A stretch of 64,000 nucleotides of DNA. It comes from Candidatus Tenderia electrophaga. Lineage in GTDB: Bacteria; Pseudomonadota; Gammaproteobacteria; Tenderiales; Tenderiaceae. The position numbers and the translations under genes are program-made. The notes under the pieces are model-generated. The model saw nothing but the letters and a program-made list of their open reading frames with translations. It was not told the DNA's origin and made no database searches. Of this stretch, positions 53,799-63,379 are shown piece after piece; within the stretch, counting starts at the first letter, position 1, and each line of letters begins with the position of its first letter. The DNA is taken from the NCBI GenBank assembly GCA_001447805.1, contig CP013099.1:2861181-2925180 (forward strand), in the 5' to 3' direction.

Positions 53799-55099
53799 CA
53801 CTTCACCTCTGCCTGATTGGGTCGTGGAAAGCCTGCATTATAATCCTCCGCCAAGGCCGCGGCCACGGTGTAAAAGGAACCGAACACCACCACCCGGTCA
53901 TGGGGACGCAGGCGTGATTCCAGCGCCCGCAATGCCGCCGCCACATCAGGGTATTGCTCAGATGCGGCGCCGGGCACGGCGCGCTGCAGGATCTCGTCCA
54001 ACTGCGCGGCTGTGGCGGCGCGCGGCAAGGCCACCGTGGTCAGACACCAATGATCCACCACCCCCGCCATGGCGCTGAACATGGCCTGAATATCCTTGTC
54101 CGCCATCACCGCGGTCACGGCGTACACCTCGCCCGGCATAGACCAGGCCGAGAGGCTGGCGGCCAGCGCCTGCGCCGCCTGCGGATTGTGGGCCACATCC
54201 AGGATCAAGGGCACCGCCCCCGCCACCACCTGAAAGCGTCCCGGCACCCGCACGTTGGCCAGCCCCTCGCGCACATGGGCCTGGGACACGGGCAGGCGCG
54301 CCGCCAACAGTTCAACGACCATCAAGACGGCGGCGGCGTTATCGCGCTGAAAGACGCCGCGTAGCGCCGGCGGTGGCAGGGCGTCGCGGATACGGTCGTT
54401 ACAGCGCCAGCGCCACTGACTGTCCTGGTCCAGCGCGGAAAAATCCTGCCCCAGGCGATACAGGCGGGCGCCCAGGGCATCGGCCGTCTGCTGCAGACTG
54501 GCGGGCGGATCGGGATCGCCGCACACCGCCGGCCGATCCCGGCGCATAACGCCGGCCTTTTCGCGACCGATGCTTTCGCGGTCATCGCCGAGCCAATCGG
54601 CATGGTCCAGGGCGATGGGGGTGATCAGGGCGACATCGGCATCGAGCACATTGACCGCGTCCAGACGACCGCCTAAACCGACTTCCAGAATCACCACGTC
54701 CGGCGCGGCGGCGGCGAAGATCTCGATGGCGGCCAGGGTGCCGAATTCGAAATAGGTCAGGGAGGTGTGGCCGCGAACCTGGTCAATATGCGCGAATGCG
54801 TCCATGAGCGACCGGTCCGCCACCGGCTCGCCGTCGATGCGGATGCGCTCGTTGTAGCGCAACAGATGGGGCGAGGTATAGGCCCCGACGCGGTAACCGG
54901 CGGCCAGATAGATGGCCTCCAGCATGGCCACCGAAGAGCCCTTGCCATTGGTGCCGGCGACGGTGATGACCGGGCAGCCAAGCCGTGGGTGATCCAGGCC
55001 TTGCAATACCGTGCGCACCCGCTCCAGGCCCAGGTCGATCGCGGACGGATGCAGACCCTCCTGCCAAGACAGCCATTGATCGAGGGTTTGAAAGCGCAT
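53798..55099 (-). CDS. folC: bifunctional folylpolyglutamate synthase/dihydrofolate synthase
   Basis: FolC adds glutamate to dihydropteroate and to folates. The 433-residue Mur-ligase-type enzyme has the ATP loop in VAGTNGKGSS, then YTSPHLLRYNERIRI, the metal-binding region ILEVGLGGRLDAVN, TPIALDHADWLG and the C-terminal LDVAHNPQAA. It lies between accD (20 bp away) and dedD, a common order. Confidence 0.96.
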   Translation of the reverse strand: MRFQTLDQWLSWQEGLHPSAIDLGLERVRTVLQGLDHPRLGCPVITVAGTNGKGSSVAMLEAIYLAAGYRVGAYTSPHLLRYNERIRIDGEPVADRSLMDAFAHIDQVRGHTSLTYFEFGTLAAIEIFAAAAPDVVILEVGLGGRLDAVNVLDADVALITPIALDHADWLGDDRESIGREKAGVMRRDRPAVCGDPDPPASLQQTADALGARLYRLGQDFSALDQDSQWRWRCNDRIRDALPPPALRGVFQRDNAAAVLMVVELLAARLPVSQAHVREGLANVRVPGRFQVVAGAVPLILDVAHNPQAAQALAASLSAWSMPGEVYAVTAVMADKDIQAMFSAMAGVVDHWCLTTVALPRAATAAQLDEILQRAVPGAASEQYPDVAAALRALESRLRPHDRVVVFGSFYTVAAALAEDYNAGFPRPNQAEVK

Positions 55100-55119
55100 T
55101 AGCGGAGGCGCCGCGCCCG

Positions 55120-55983
55120 TTACGCGTTCAGTGTCTGCTTGGTCAATATGGCCAGCACAGCGGCCAGGCGGTTGCGCATCTCCAGGCGGCTGACGATCAT
55201 ATCGACGGCGCCGTGTTCGAGCAGAAACTCACTGCGCTGAAAACCTTCCGGCAGGGTTTCGCGCACGGTCTGTTCGATGACACGCGGCCCGGCGAAACCG
55301 ATCAGGGCCTTGGGTTCGGCCACGTTGATATCACCGAGCATGGCCAGGCTGGCCGACACACCGCCCATGGTGGGGTCGGTCATTACCGAGACGAAGGGGA
55401 TGCCCTGCCGACTCAGGCGCGCCAGCACGGCACTGGTCTTGGACATCTGCATCAACGAGAACAAGGCCTCTTGCATGCGCGCGCCGCCGCTGGCGGAAAA
55501 GCACACCAGCGGAATACGTTCTTCCAGGCTGATGTTGGCGGCGCGCACGAAACGTTCGCCCACCACCGACCCCATGGAGCCGCCCATGAAACCGAATTCG
55601 AAGGCCGCCGCCGTCAGCGGCAGCCCCTTCAGGGTGCCCTTCATGGCCACCAGGGCGTCGTTCTCTTCGGTCTTCTTTTGCGCCTGGGTGAGGCGGTCTT
55701 TATAGCGTTTACTGTCGCGAAACTTGAGGATATCGACGGGCTCCAGCTCGGCGCCGATCTCTTCGCGCCCGTCCGGGTCGAGAAACAGATCGAGACGGCG
55801 GCGCGCGCCGACGCGGTGATGATGACCGCACTTCATGCAGACATCCATATTGCGCTCCAGCTCGGCGCGATAGAGCACGGCGCCGCAGCCATCGCACTTG
55901 GTCCACAGCCCCTCGGGGATGGATTTCTTGCTGCCGCCTTCAGTGCGGATGCGGGACGGTAACAGTTTTTCGAACCAACTCAT
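55120..55983 (-). CDS. accD: acetyl-CoA carboxylase carboxyltransferase subunit beta
   Basis: AccD is the beta half of the carboxyltransferase that forms malonyl-CoA. The 287-residue protein has a zinc ribbon (CDGCGAVLY, then [11 protein letters not shown]) near residues 30-60 and the crotonase-like core with [17 protein letters not shown] and [12 protein letters not shown]. It precedes folC. The stretch upstream of it contains repeated sequences rather than another gene. Confidence 0.97.
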   Translation of the reverse strand: MSWFEKLLPSRIRTEGGSKKSIPEGLWTKCDGCGAVLYRAELERNMDVCMKCGHHHRVGARRRLDLFLDPDGREEIGAELEPVDILKFRDSKRYKDRLTQAQKKTEENDALVAMKGTLKGLPLTAAAFEFGFMGGSMGSVVGERFVRAANISLEERIPLVCFSASGGARMQEALFSLMQMSKTSAVLARLSRQGIPFVSVMTDPTMGGVSASLAMLGDINVAEPKALIGFAGPRVIEQTVRETLPEGFQRSEFLLEHGAVDMIVSRLEMRNRLAAVLAILTKQTLNA

Positions 55984-56012
55984 GTAGTCTTTCCTGTTGT
56001 TTCTGTGTTTTG

Positions 56013-56243
56013 TTTACCACAAAGGACGCGCAGGCGCACGAAGTTAAAATCTTTTTATAATTTTTACCGCAAAGGTCGCGAAGGAACGCCAAGGATTGGG
56101 GCCGTTGTTTCTTCCTGAATCACAGCATTTAAAATGAATCCTGCTAATAGACACAGCGATGAATACAAGCCCGATGCTTTGGGCATAGACCATAAAGCTG
56201 GCAAACATTGCTTTACTTTGCGTTCCTTCGCGTCCTTTGCGGT
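56013..56243. repeat. inverted repeats of a CGCAAAGG-type intergenic element
   Basis: ACCGCAAAGGTCGCGAAGGAACGC at about 56066-56089 recurs in reverse at about 56219-56242, with one mismatch over 24 bases. A third, poorer copy in the direct sense (TTTACCACAAAGGACGCGCAGG) lies at 56013-56034. About 130 bp of lower-GC sequence separates the inverted pair. Related CGCAAAGG sequences are common between genes in several proteobacteria, from my general knowledge. No transposase is nearby. It separates accD from trpA. Confidence 0.7.
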
Positions 56244-56281
56244 TAAATGTGTTTTAAGCTCCCGTGCCTTTTATCAAAAAA

Positions 56282-57085
56282 TCAGTCATCCATCGCCGCG
56301 CGCATGTCGCGCAGCAGCTCGCAGACGGCCTCATTGATCTTGTCGGGCTGCTGCGCGTGTTCGGCGACGCGGTTGACCACCGCGCTGCCCACCACGACGG
56401 CATCGGCCACCTGCGCCACCCGGGCGGCACTATCGGCATCGCGGATGCCGAAACCGACACCGATGGGCAGGTCGGTATGTTTCCGAATCTGTTCCACCTT
56501 GTGCGCCACCGCGTCCACATCCAGGTTGGCGGCACCGGTGACCCCCTTCAGGGAAACATAATATATAAAGCCGCTGGCGACGGCACAGATTTTGGCGATG
56601 CGCTCATCGACACTGGTGGGCGCCAACAGGAAGATGGGATCGATGTCGGCCGCGCCCAACACGGCCACCAAATCGCCCGCCTCTTCCGGCGGCATATCCA
56701 CGGTCAGCAGGCCGTCGACACCTGCCTCGCGGGCGGCCTGGGCGAATGTGTCATAGCCCATGACCTCCACCGGGTTCATGTAGCCCATGAGCACGATGGG
56801 CGTTTCCTTATCCTGCTCACGAAACGCCTTCACCATGGCCAGCACGTCGTGCATACCCACATGGTGTTTCAGGGCCCGTTCGCAAGCCTTTTGGATCACC
56901 GGGCCCTCGGCCATGGGATCGGAGAACGGCACCCCCAGCTCCAGCAGGTCGGCGCCCGCCGCCACCATGGCGTGCAACAAGGGCACGGTGACCTCGGGAT
57001 TGGGGTCGCCGGCGGTGACGAAGGGGATCAGCGCCTTGCGCCCGGCCTGTTTCAAGTCGGCAAACCGTTGTGCGATGCGGCTCAT
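56282..57085 (-). CDS. trpA: tryptophan synthase alpha subunit
   Basis: TrpA cleaves indole-3-glycerol phosphate to indole, passed to TrpB. The 267-residue barrel has the catalytic Glu in [19 protein letters not shown] and the Asp in LTVDMPPEE, plus [11 protein letters not shown] and GVGFGIRDA. Its ATG overlaps the trpB stop by 4 bases (ATGA). Confidence 0.98.
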   Translation of the reverse strand: MSRIAQRFADLKQAGRKALIPFVTAGDPNPEVTVPLLHAMVAAGADLLELGVPFSDPMAEGPVIQKACERALKHHVGMHDVLAMVKAFREQDKETPIVLMGYMNPVEVMGYDTFAQAAREAGVDGLLTVDMPPEEAGDLVAVLGAADIDPIFLLAPTSVDERIAKICAVASGFIYYVSLKGVTGAANLDVDAVAHKVEQIRKHTDLPIGVGFGIRDADSAARVAQVADAVVVGSAVVNRVAEHAQQPDKINEAVCELLRDMRAAMDD

Positions 57086-58281
57086 ACCTTGATGCCCTCC
57101 AGCTCGGCGACGGTGTGAATGTCCTTGTCACCGCGCCCCGACAGATTGACCACGATGATCTTGTCCGGCTCCATCTGCGGCGCCAGCTTGGCGGCATAGG
57201 CCAGGGCATGGGCCGACTCCAGGGCCGGCATGATGCCCTCGAAGCGGGTCAAATCATGGAAGGCCTGCAGCGCCTCTTGATCGGTGGCGGCGACGTAGGT
57301 GGCGCGGCCGCTGTCCTTGAGCCAGGCGTGCTCGGGGCCGACGCCGGGATAATCCAGGCCGGCGGAGACTGAATGGGTCTCGATAATCTGACCGTCGTCG
57401 TCTTCCATCAGATAGGTACGATTGCCGTGCAGCACGCCCGGGCGGCCGGCGCACAGCGGCGCGGCGTGACGCGGTGTGTCGATGCCGTCGCCGCCGCCTT
57501 CGACGCCGTACATGGCCACCGCCGCGTCGTCGATAAAGGGATAGAACAGGCCGATGGCGTTGGAGCCACCGCCGACGCAGGCCACTAGCGCATCGGGCAG
57601 GCGCCCCTCCGCCTCCAGGATCTGCTGGCGCGTCTCGCGGCCGATGATGGCCTGGAAGTCGCGCACCAGGGCCGGATACGGATGGGGCCCGGCCACGGTA
57701 CCGATGATGTAGAAGGTGTTGTCGACATTGGTGACCCAGTCACGCATGGCCTCGTTGAGGGCGTCTTTGAGCGTCCTGGAGCCCGATGTCACCGGCACCA
57801 CCTCGGCCCCCAGCAGCTTCATGCGGAAGACATTGATGGCCTGGCGTTTGACGTCCTCGGCACCCATGTAGACCACGCACTCCAGCCCCAGACGGGCGGC
57901 CACGGTGGCCGAGGCCACGCCATGCTGACCGGCACCGGTCTCGGCAATGATGCGGGTCTTGCCCAGGTGCTTGGCCAGCAGGGCCTGGCCGATGGTGTTG
58001 TTGACCTTGTGGGCGCCGGTGTGATTCAGGTCTTCGCGCTTGAGATAGACCTTGGCGCCACCCAGGATCTCGGTCCAGCGCTTGGCGAAATACAGCGGCG
58101 AGGGCCGACCGACGTAATGGGCCAGGTCCTTGTCCAACTCCGCCTGAAAATCGGCATCGTGCTTCATCTGCTCATAGGCCGCGGTCAACTCGGCCAACGG
58201 CTCCATCAGGGTCTCCGCCACGAAGCGGCCGCCGTAGGGGCCGAAATGGCCGCTGGCGTCAGGTAGGTTCGCTTTCGACAC
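57082..58281 (-). CDS. trpB: tryptophan synthase beta subunit
   Basis: TrpB joins indole with serine. The 399-residue PLP enzyme has the cofactor Lys in [13 protein letters not shown], the Glu in AETGAGQHG, and the PLP phosphate loop [10 protein letters not shown]. The start is a GTG at 58281 with AGGAG nine bases upstream. It overlaps the end of trpF by 23 bp. Confidence 0.98.
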   Translation of the reverse strand: MSKANLPDASGHFGPYGGRFVAETLMEPLAELTAAYEQMKHDADFQAELDKDLAHYVGRPSPLYFAKRWTEILGGAKVYLKREDLNHTGAHKVNNTIGQALLAKHLGKTRIIAETGAGQHGVASATVAARLGLECVVYMGAEDVKRQAINVFRMKLLGAEVVPVTSGSRTLKDALNEAMRDWVTNVDNTFYIIGTVAGPHPYPALVRDFQAIIGRETRQQILEAEGRLPDALVACVGGGSNAIGLFYPFIDDAAVAMYGVEGGGDGIDTPRHAAPLCAGRPGVLHGNRTYLMEDDDGQIIETHSVSAGLDYPGVGPEHAWLKDSGRATYVAATDQEALQAFHDLTRFEGIMPALESAHALAYAAKLAPQMEPDKIIVVNLSGRGDKDIHTVAELEGIKV

Positions 58282-58891
58282 GTCTCACTTCTCCTATGAA
58301 TGCCGCCATTTTGGCCGCATCCTTGATTCCTTTGGCCGACTCCACGCCGCCGCTGACATCCACGGCATAGGGCCGGACTTGTTGGATGGCCGCAGCGACA
58401 TTGGTGGCATTCAAGCCGCCCGCCAGCACGATGGAATGCGCCAGCTGCGGCGGGACCCGTCGCCAATCAAAGCACTCACCGGTGCCGCCGGGCACATCGG
58501 GCTGGTAGGCGTCCAGTAACAGACCGCGGGCCCGGCGGTAGCGTTCCATTTCGGCCTGCAGGTCCACCGTTTCACGCATGCGCACGGCCTTCAGCCAGGG
58601 GCGGTCAAAACGGGCGCAGAACTCAGGCGTCTCGTCGCCGTGAAACTGGATCATATCCAGGGGCACGCGGGCGAGCACGGTTTCCACCTCGTCCGGGCTC
58701 GGATCGACGAACAAGCCCACCGTGGTGACGAAGGGCGGCAAGGCGGCCGTCACCGCCTCGGCCTGCGCCGGCGTCAAGGCCCGCGGACTGTTGGCATAGA
58801 ACACCAGCCCGATGGCATCGGCCCCCAGGCGCGCCGCCGCGCGGCCGTCCTCGGGCCGGGTGATGCCGCAGATTTTGATGCGCGTGCGCAT
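58259..58891 (-). CDS. trpF: phosphoribosylanthranilate isomerase
   Basis: TrpF converts phosphoribosylanthranilate to the ribulose form. The 210-residue barrel has the catalytic Cys in [14 protein letters not shown] and Asp in [12 protein letters not shown] context, plus [13 protein letters not shown]. It begins the trpF-trpB-trpA operon. No trp leader peptide was found; the other trp genes are not in the window. Confidence 0.96.
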   Translation of the reverse strand: MRTRIKICGITRPEDGRAAARLGADAIGLVFYANSPRALTPAQAEAVTAALPPFVTTVGLFVDPSPDEVETVLARVPLDMIQFHGDETPEFCARFDRPWLKAVRMRETVDLQAEMERYRRARGLLLDAYQPDVPGGTGECFDWRRVPPQLAHSIVLAGGLNATNVAAAIQQVRPYAVDVSGGVESAKGIKDAAKMAAFIGEVRRVESEPT

Positions 58892-58957
58892 GAATGTCGC
58901 TGCCGTCCAAAAAGGGGAGAATCTTACCAGATTTTCGAGGCTTGGGCCTGCCTGCGC

Positions 58958-59392
58958 TCACTTGTGGGCGCGCAGCCAACGGACAATATCGTTCGCCCCC
59001 AACGCCCCCGCTTGGCGCGCCGCCTCGCGGCCGCCGCGAAACAGCACCAGGGTGGGAATGCTGCGAATGCCGAATTGGGCGGCCAATCCCTGCTCGGCCT
59101 CGCTATTGACCTTGGCCAGACGCACCTGCGGCTCCAGCTGCAGGGCGGCCTGGGCAAAGGCCGGCCCCATGATCTTGCACGGTCCGCACCACGGCGCCCA
59201 AAAATCCACCAGTACCGGAATGTCGTTGCCGCCGATGTGTTTGGAGAAAGTCGCCGCAGTCAAGTCCAGGGGTTGACCGGCAAACAAGCTTTGATGACAA
59301 CCGCCGCACTGAGGGTGTTGTTGTAAACGCTCAGTAGGCACGCGGTTCACCGCGTTACAATGGGGACAGACGATGTGCAGATGCTCACTCAC
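58958..59392 (-). CDS. trxC: thioredoxin 2 (TrxC type)
   Basis: A 144-residue thioredoxin with an N-terminal zinc ribbon: CPHCNAVNRVP and CGGCHQSLF. The thioredoxin fold follows with the active site WAPWCGPCKIMGP and the cis-Pro in IRSIPTLVLFRGG. This two-part form is thioredoxin 2, which responds to oxidative stress in E. coli. The start appears to be a GTG at 59392. It lies just before the small zinc protein, in the same direction. Confidence 0.95.
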   Translation of the reverse strand: MSEHLHIVCPHCNAVNRVPTERLQQHPQCGGCHQSLFAGQPLDLTAATFSKHIGGNDIPVLVDFWAPWCGPCKIMGPAFAQAALQLEPQVRLAKVNSEAEQGLAAQFGIRSIPTLVLFRGGREAARQAGALGANDIVRWLRAHK

Positions 59393-59438
59393 CGGGATTC
59401 AATTTTAAGTCGCATGCACACGCGGCAACGTGCCGCCA

Positions 59439-59627
59439 CTAGCCTGACGTTTTTTTCGCATCCTCGGCCGTGCCCGCTTGGTGGCGCCACTTGGCATAGC
59501 AATCCAGGCCGCAAAAATGGGCCACATACTCATTCGCCTCGGCGCTCTTGGCCTCCGAGAGCGGCACCTCTTTCATGCACACCTCACACTTGACCGAGTC
59601 TTGCTTGCTTTTGAGGGAATCGTTCAT
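59439..59627 (-). CDS. small zinc-ribbon-like protein, DUF3330-like
   Basis: A 62-residue protein with CEVCMKEVP and FCGLDCYAKW, which give four cysteines (CX2C and CX3C) spaced to hold one zinc. Its size and spacing resemble DUF3330 proteins, which have unknown function. GGAGGT lies five bases before the ATG at 59627. It runs into trxC, whose start is 46 bp downstream; a shared transcript is likely. Confidence 0.75.
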   Translation of the reverse strand: MNDSLKSKQDSVKCEVCMKEVPLSEAKSAEANEYVAHFCGLDCYAKWRHQAGTAEDAKKTSG

Positions 59628-59716
59628 CTGGTACCTCCGAGCTTCACACGAATAAATGCACGTTTGTTAATTTAAGTTTAGTACGAATTTTATGAGACGC
59701 CCGCCCGGAACAAAAG

Positions 59717-59738
59717 AAGGCCGCCTTGCGGCGGCCTT
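59717..59738. terminator. intrinsic terminator after the 32-residue ORF
   Basis: A perfect 9-bp stem (AAGGCCGCC with GGCGGCCTT, loop TTGC) is followed by TTCTTTTG on the minus strand and TCTTCTTG on the plus strand. Both tails are moderately T-rich. It lies 87 bp past the stop of the small ORF at 59825-59923, so it likely ends that transcript and insulates the zinc protein gene. Confidence 0.75.
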
Positions 59739-59824
59739 TCTTCTTGCTTTGCGAGGGTTCCTGCCCGACCAGGAGGGGAGGGGGAGGAGTAGGACAGAAA
59801 CCCTACCAGCGCAAACCCGGGGTA

Positions 59825-59923
59825 TTAACGCGAATGCTGCAAACGGGCGTCACCTACGGCGATGTACACCGCCAAACCGGTCAGCAATGCCAATGAAGCG
59901 ATTTGAATATAGGCCCATGCCAT
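59825..59923 (-). CDS. 32-residue single-pass membrane peptide
   Basis: A short frame from the ATG at 59923 to TAA at 59825. GGAGG lies nine bases before the ATG, at ideal spacing. The peptide starts MAWAYIQIASLALLTGLAVY, one hydrophobic helix of about 20 residues, and ends in a polar, basic tail (DARLQHSR). Such features are those of small inner-membrane peptides that attach to larger complexes, as CydX and KdpF do. It matches neither of those that I know. A possible promoter (TTGCAA at 60005-60000 and TAGACT 17 bp on) precedes it and a terminator follows, so it appears to be its own small unit. Confidence 0.6.
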   Translation of the reverse strand: MAWAYIQIASLALLTGLAVYIAVGDARLQHSR

Positions 59924-60043
59924 ATGTTCTAACCTCCATTTTGATTGTGTGATTACCCTTACAACTTGTATGACTACAGTCTATACGTGATTTAGAGTTT
60001 TGCAAGGGATTTTTTAAAAAAATTCTCGGCGAGTCGCACCGGC

Positions 60044-60826
60044 TTACCAGAGGGCGGCGGAGCCGTCGATCTGGGGCAATGGAAACTGCTGCGGATAAGT
60101 CACGCGGGTGAGATAAAGCCCGGCGGGCGGCGCGGTCACGCCCCCCAGGGTACGGTCGCAGTGAGTCAGCACCTCAGCCGCCCACTCCACCGGTCGCTCT
60201 TCGGCGCCGATGGCCATGAGCACGCCAGCGATATTGCGCACCATGTGGTGCAGGAAGGCGTTGGCCTCGATATCGATAAAGATCAACTCGCCCTTGCGGC
60301 TTACATCCAGGTCATACACGGTGCGCACCGGGCTTTTGGCCTGACAGCCCATGGCGCGATAGGAGGTGAAATCGTGCTCCCCCAACAGCAGGCGGCCCGC
60401 CGCCGCCATGCGCGCCTCGTCCAGGGGGCGGAAATTCCAGGCGGTGCGCCGTGCCAGAAAGGTGGGGCGCACGTTACGATTGTAAATGACATAACGATAG
60501 CGGCGCCGCAGGGCACTGAAACGGGCGTGGAACTCCTCGCTGACCGGCGTCGCCCACAGGATCACCACCTCCTTGGGCAGGTTGGCGTTGGCGCCGAACA
60601 CCCAGGAACGCATACTGCGCGAGACCTCGGTATCGAAGTGGATCACCTGTTCGGTGGCATGCACCCCGGTGTCGGTACGCCCGGCGCAAATCACCCGCAG
60701 CGGCGCGTCGGCCACCTTGGCCAGGGCCCGCTCGACCGCCGCCTGCACCGAGGGCGAATGATCCTGAAACTGCCAGCCGCAAAAGGCGCTGCCGTCGTAC
60801 TCCACACCCAGGGCGATGCGCATCAT
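60044..60826 (-). CDS. truA: tRNA pseudouridine(38-40) synthase
   Basis: TruA makes pseudouridine at tRNA positions 38-40 in the anticodon arm. The 260-residue enzyme has the catalytic Asp in ICAGRTDTGVHA, the start MRIALGVEYDGSAFCGWQ, and the C-terminal FLHHMVRNIAGVL. It ends 120 bp before the small-peptide gene. Confidence 0.97.
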   Translation of the reverse strand: MMRIALGVEYDGSAFCGWQFQDHSPSVQAAVERALAKVADAPLRVICAGRTDTGVHATEQVIHFDTEVSRSMRSWVFGANANLPKEVVILWATPVSEEFHARFSALRRRYRYVIYNRNVRPTFLARRTAWNFRPLDEARMAAAGRLLLGEHDFTSYRAMGCQAKSPVRTVYDLDVSRKGELIFIDIEANAFLHHMVRNIAGVLMAIGAEERPVEWAAEVLTHCDRTLGGVTAPPAGLYLTRVTYPQQFPLPQIDGSAALW

Positions 60827-60888
60827 GGAGATTCCTGCCTAAACATGGCCCGCCATTTTACCCCTATCCGTGGGTTCTGAAATAAAAA

Positions 60889-60907
60889 CGCCGGGCAGGG
60901 TCCGGCG
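60889..60907 (-). terminator. intrinsic terminator of the DUF1566 genes
   Basis: A CGCCGG/CCGGCG stem with a 7-base loop is followed, on the minus strand, by TTTTTATTT. It lies 23 bp past the stop of the DUF1566 gene at 60931. It separates that gene from truA. Confidence 0.8.
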
Positions 60908-60930
60908 CTTGGCAGAAATGAAATACAAAA

Positions 60931-61440
60931 CTAGTCGGCCACCGGTCTGACGCGCCAGCTCTGATTCTTGTTGGCCACATATTCGCCGCCGTGGATGAAA
61001 TGAATAATCATGGCGCGGGGATTGAAGCCGGCCGCTTCGGTGTCGGTCCAGAAACCCGATTCCGGGGTGTAGGGAAACACGTCCAGATTGATGGCGGGCT
61101 TGAAGCACTGTGTCTCGACAATGCTTTGCAGCTCCGCCGCCGTGGGCAGACGCCAGTCGCTGCGCCCGCCGCGCTTAGCACGGTTCAGCTCTTCGATGGC
61201 GCGCTGCGCCGAGTGCCAGTCATAGGTCAGGGTCTGGCCCGTGCAACTGGCCCCGTCCCAGCGCATGCCCAGACCGCAGCGTAGCCAGGTCAGACCGGTC
61301 TTGCTGTCCGTGACCGTCTCGCCGTTGCCTTGTTTGAAGCGACTCGTCGGGGCGCTGGCGACCTTGTCGTCATCACATGTCTGTGCCATGGCCGGCACGC
61401 TCAGCATTGCCGCCAAGGCGGCTGTCAATAAGGTTCTCAC
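60931..61440 (-). CDS. exported DUF1566 (Lcl C-terminal-like) protein, copy 1
   Basis: A protein of 169 residues with a signal peptide ending at PAMAQTCDD. The mature part holds the DUF1566 pattern: SDWRLPTAAELQSIVET, then FPYTPESGFWTDTEAAG and ENRVWRVRP-like ends (NQSWRVRPV). DUF1566 domains resemble lectin-like folds and are often secreted; binding partners are unknown. Cysteines (QTCD, LRCGLG, ASCTG, TQCFK) are placed as in the neighbouring copy and could pair. I favour the GTG at 61440, since GGGAGAA lies seven bases upstream, over the ATG at 61455. Confidence 0.78.
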   Translation of the reverse strand: MRTLLTAALAAMLSVPAMAQTCDDDKVASAPTSRFKQGNGETVTDSKTGLTWLRCGLGMRWDGASCTGQTLTYDWHSAQRAIEELNRAKRGGRSDWRLPTAAELQSIVETQCFKPAINLDVFPYTPESGFWTDTEAAGFNPRAMIIHFIHGGEYVANKNQSWRVRPVAD

Positions 61441-61566
61441 CGTGTATTCTCCCATCCAGCGCACCGCCCGGCCACGCAGCCCCGGGCGCCAATCACAAAC
61501 TGAACAAATCGAGGGGCGGATTTTAGCCTATTCCTCGCTACGCCGCATGTCCCGCCGGGACGGGCC

Positions 61567-62085
61567 CTACTGGTCGGCGATCAGCCGGATGCGCCAGGTC
61601 TGGTTCTTGTTGGCGATGTACTGCTTGCCGTTAAGGAAGTGGACCAACCAGGTCCTGGGTTGTACCCCTGCGACCGCAGAATCGGTCCAAAATCCGGATT
61701 CCGGCGAATAGGGAAACACCTCCAGATCGATGGCCGGCTTGAAGCAGCGTGTTTCGACGATGCTGCTCAACTCCACCACGCTGGGCAGACGCCAGTCGCT
61801 GCGGCCGGCCGTGTTCTTGGAATTCAGCTCGGCGATGACGATCAGCGCTTCACGAAAGGTATAGCTCAGGCTCTTGCCGGCGCAGGAGCCACCGTCCCAG
61901 CGCATGCCCACCGGACACCTGAGCCAAACATTGCCGCTGCGGGCGTCTTTAATGGTGCCGTCGTCACCGGCCTCGAAGCGGCTCATGGGGGCACTGGCCG
62001 GTTTGCTCTCGTCGCACGTCTGTGCCACTGCGGGCAGAGACAGACTGCCGACCAGCACCGCAATGAACACGCTTCTCAAATACAT
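61567..62085 (-). CDS. exported DUF1566 protein, copy 2
   Basis: A 172-residue paralogue of the preceding gene. It shares the signal peptide end AVAQTCD, then SAPMSRF, GMRWDGGSC, SDWRLPSVVELSSIVETRCFKPAIDLEVFPY and SPESGFWTD blocks in the same order. The two proteins are similar along the whole mature part, so they arose by tandem duplication. GGAGAA lies nine bases before the ATG at 62085. It is divergent from pyrC and lies 126 bp upstream of copy 1, in the same direction. Confidence 0.8.
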   Translation of the reverse strand: MYLRSVFIAVLVGSLSLPAVAQTCDESKPASAPMSRFEAGDDGTIKDARSGNVWLRCPVGMRWDGGSCAGKSLSYTFREALIVIAELNSKNTAGRSDWRLPSVVELSSIVETRCFKPAIDLEVFPYSPESGFWTDSAVAGVQPRTWLVHFLNGKQYIANKNQTWRIRLIADQ

Positions 62086-62281
62086 CACGTCACGTTCTCC
62101 TAAACACCCCTGAGCGGGAGGTCCGCGGACCTGCCATCGAAACTTGGCGATGTCAGAGCTTCGCACTCAGATATTCCCGCACAGTTTGAGAGGTCATTGT
62201 AACAAGGCCGGGATCGAGCGTCGAGAATCCGCCCAGAAATGGCATAATGCGGAAAACCCATCCCATCCCTTGGAGTATTTA

Positions 62282-63337
62282 GTGGATCACCTGACCATTA
62301 CCCGCCCGGACGACTGGCACCTGCATCTGCGCGACGGCGCCGCCCTGGCCACCACCGTGCCCCACGCCGCCGCCCAGTTCGGCCGCGCCATCGTCATGCC
62401 CAATCTGCGCCCGCCGGTCACCAGCACCGAGATGGCCCTGGCCTACCGCGCGCGCATCCTGGCGGCCTGCCCGCCGGGCAGTGATTTCAATCCCCTGATG
62501 ACCCTCTATCTGACCGACGACACCGCGCCGCAGGAAATCCGCCGCGCCAAGGCCAGCGGCCACATCCACGGCGTCAAGCTCTATCCGGCCGGCGCCACTA
62601 CCAACTCGGATTCCGGCGTTACCGATCTGGAGCAGGTCTATGACACCCTGGCGGTCATGGCGGAGGAAGGCATGCCGCTACAGGTCCACGGCGAGGTCAC
62701 CAGGCCGGATATCGACATCTTCGATCGCGAAAAGGTCTTCATCGAACAGACGCTGGCACCGCTGATCGACCGCTTTCCCGAGCTGCGCATCGTCTTCGAG
62801 CACATCACCACCAAGGACGCGGCCGACTTCGTGCTCTACGCCGGCGAGCACGTCGCCGCCACCATCACCGCCCATCACCTCTTGCTCAACCGCAACGACA
62901 TGCTGGTGGGCGGCATCCGCCCGCACCACTTCTGCCTGCCGGTACTGAAGCGTGAACAGCACCGTCAAGCACTGTTGGACGTGGCCACCAGCGGTAATCC
63001 CAAGTTCTTCCTCGGCACCGACAGCGCCCCGCACCCCAAGGGTGCCAAGGAAAGCGCATGCGGCTGCGCCGGTATCTACACCGCCTTCGCCGCTATCGAA
63101 TTTTATGCCGAGGCCTTCGAGGCCGCCGGCGCCCTGGGCAAGCTGGACGGCTTCGCCGGGCGTTACGGAGCGCAGTTCTACGGCCTGCCGGTGAGTAAAC
63201 AGACCCTGTCCTTGGCGCGCCGCGAATGGGCCGTGCCCAAGGCCTTCGCCTTCGACGAAGACGTGGTAATCCCGCTGCGCGCCGGCGGCGCCTTGCACTG
63301 GCAATTGCTCAATAACGAAGAAACACATGTTGCCTGA
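62282..63337 (+). CDS. pyrC: dihydroorotase (class II)
   Basis: PyrC closes the dihydroorotate ring in pyrimidine synthesis. The 351-residue amidohydrolase has the zinc ligands in [10 protein letters not shown], the carboxylated Lys in [16 protein letters not shown], His in VHGEVT and EHITTKDA and the Asp in LGTDSAPH. The start is a GTG at 62282, with GGAG six bases upstream, giving the family N-terminus. The in-frame extension to 62144 is not used. Confidence 0.96.
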   Translation: MDHLTITRPDDWHLHLRDGAALATTVPHAAAQFGRAIVMPNLRPPVTSTEMALAYRARILAACPPGSDFNPLMTLYLTDDTAPQEIRRAKASGHIHGVKLYPAGATTNSDSGVTDLEQVYDTLAVMAEEGMPLQVHGEVTRPDIDIFDREKVFIEQTLAPLIDRFPELRIVFEHITTKDAADFVLYAGEHVAATITAHHLLLNRNDMLVGGIRPHHFCLPVLKREQHRQALLDVATSGNPKFFLGTDSAPHPKGAKESACGCAGIYTAFAAIEFYAEAFEAAGALGKLDGFAGRYGAQFYGLPVSKQTLSLARREWAVPKAFAFDEDVVIPLRAGGALHWQLLNNEETHVA

Positions 63338-63379
63338 ACGGCCATCCACCCCCACAACCGAAAGCACTGAATCGATCTG

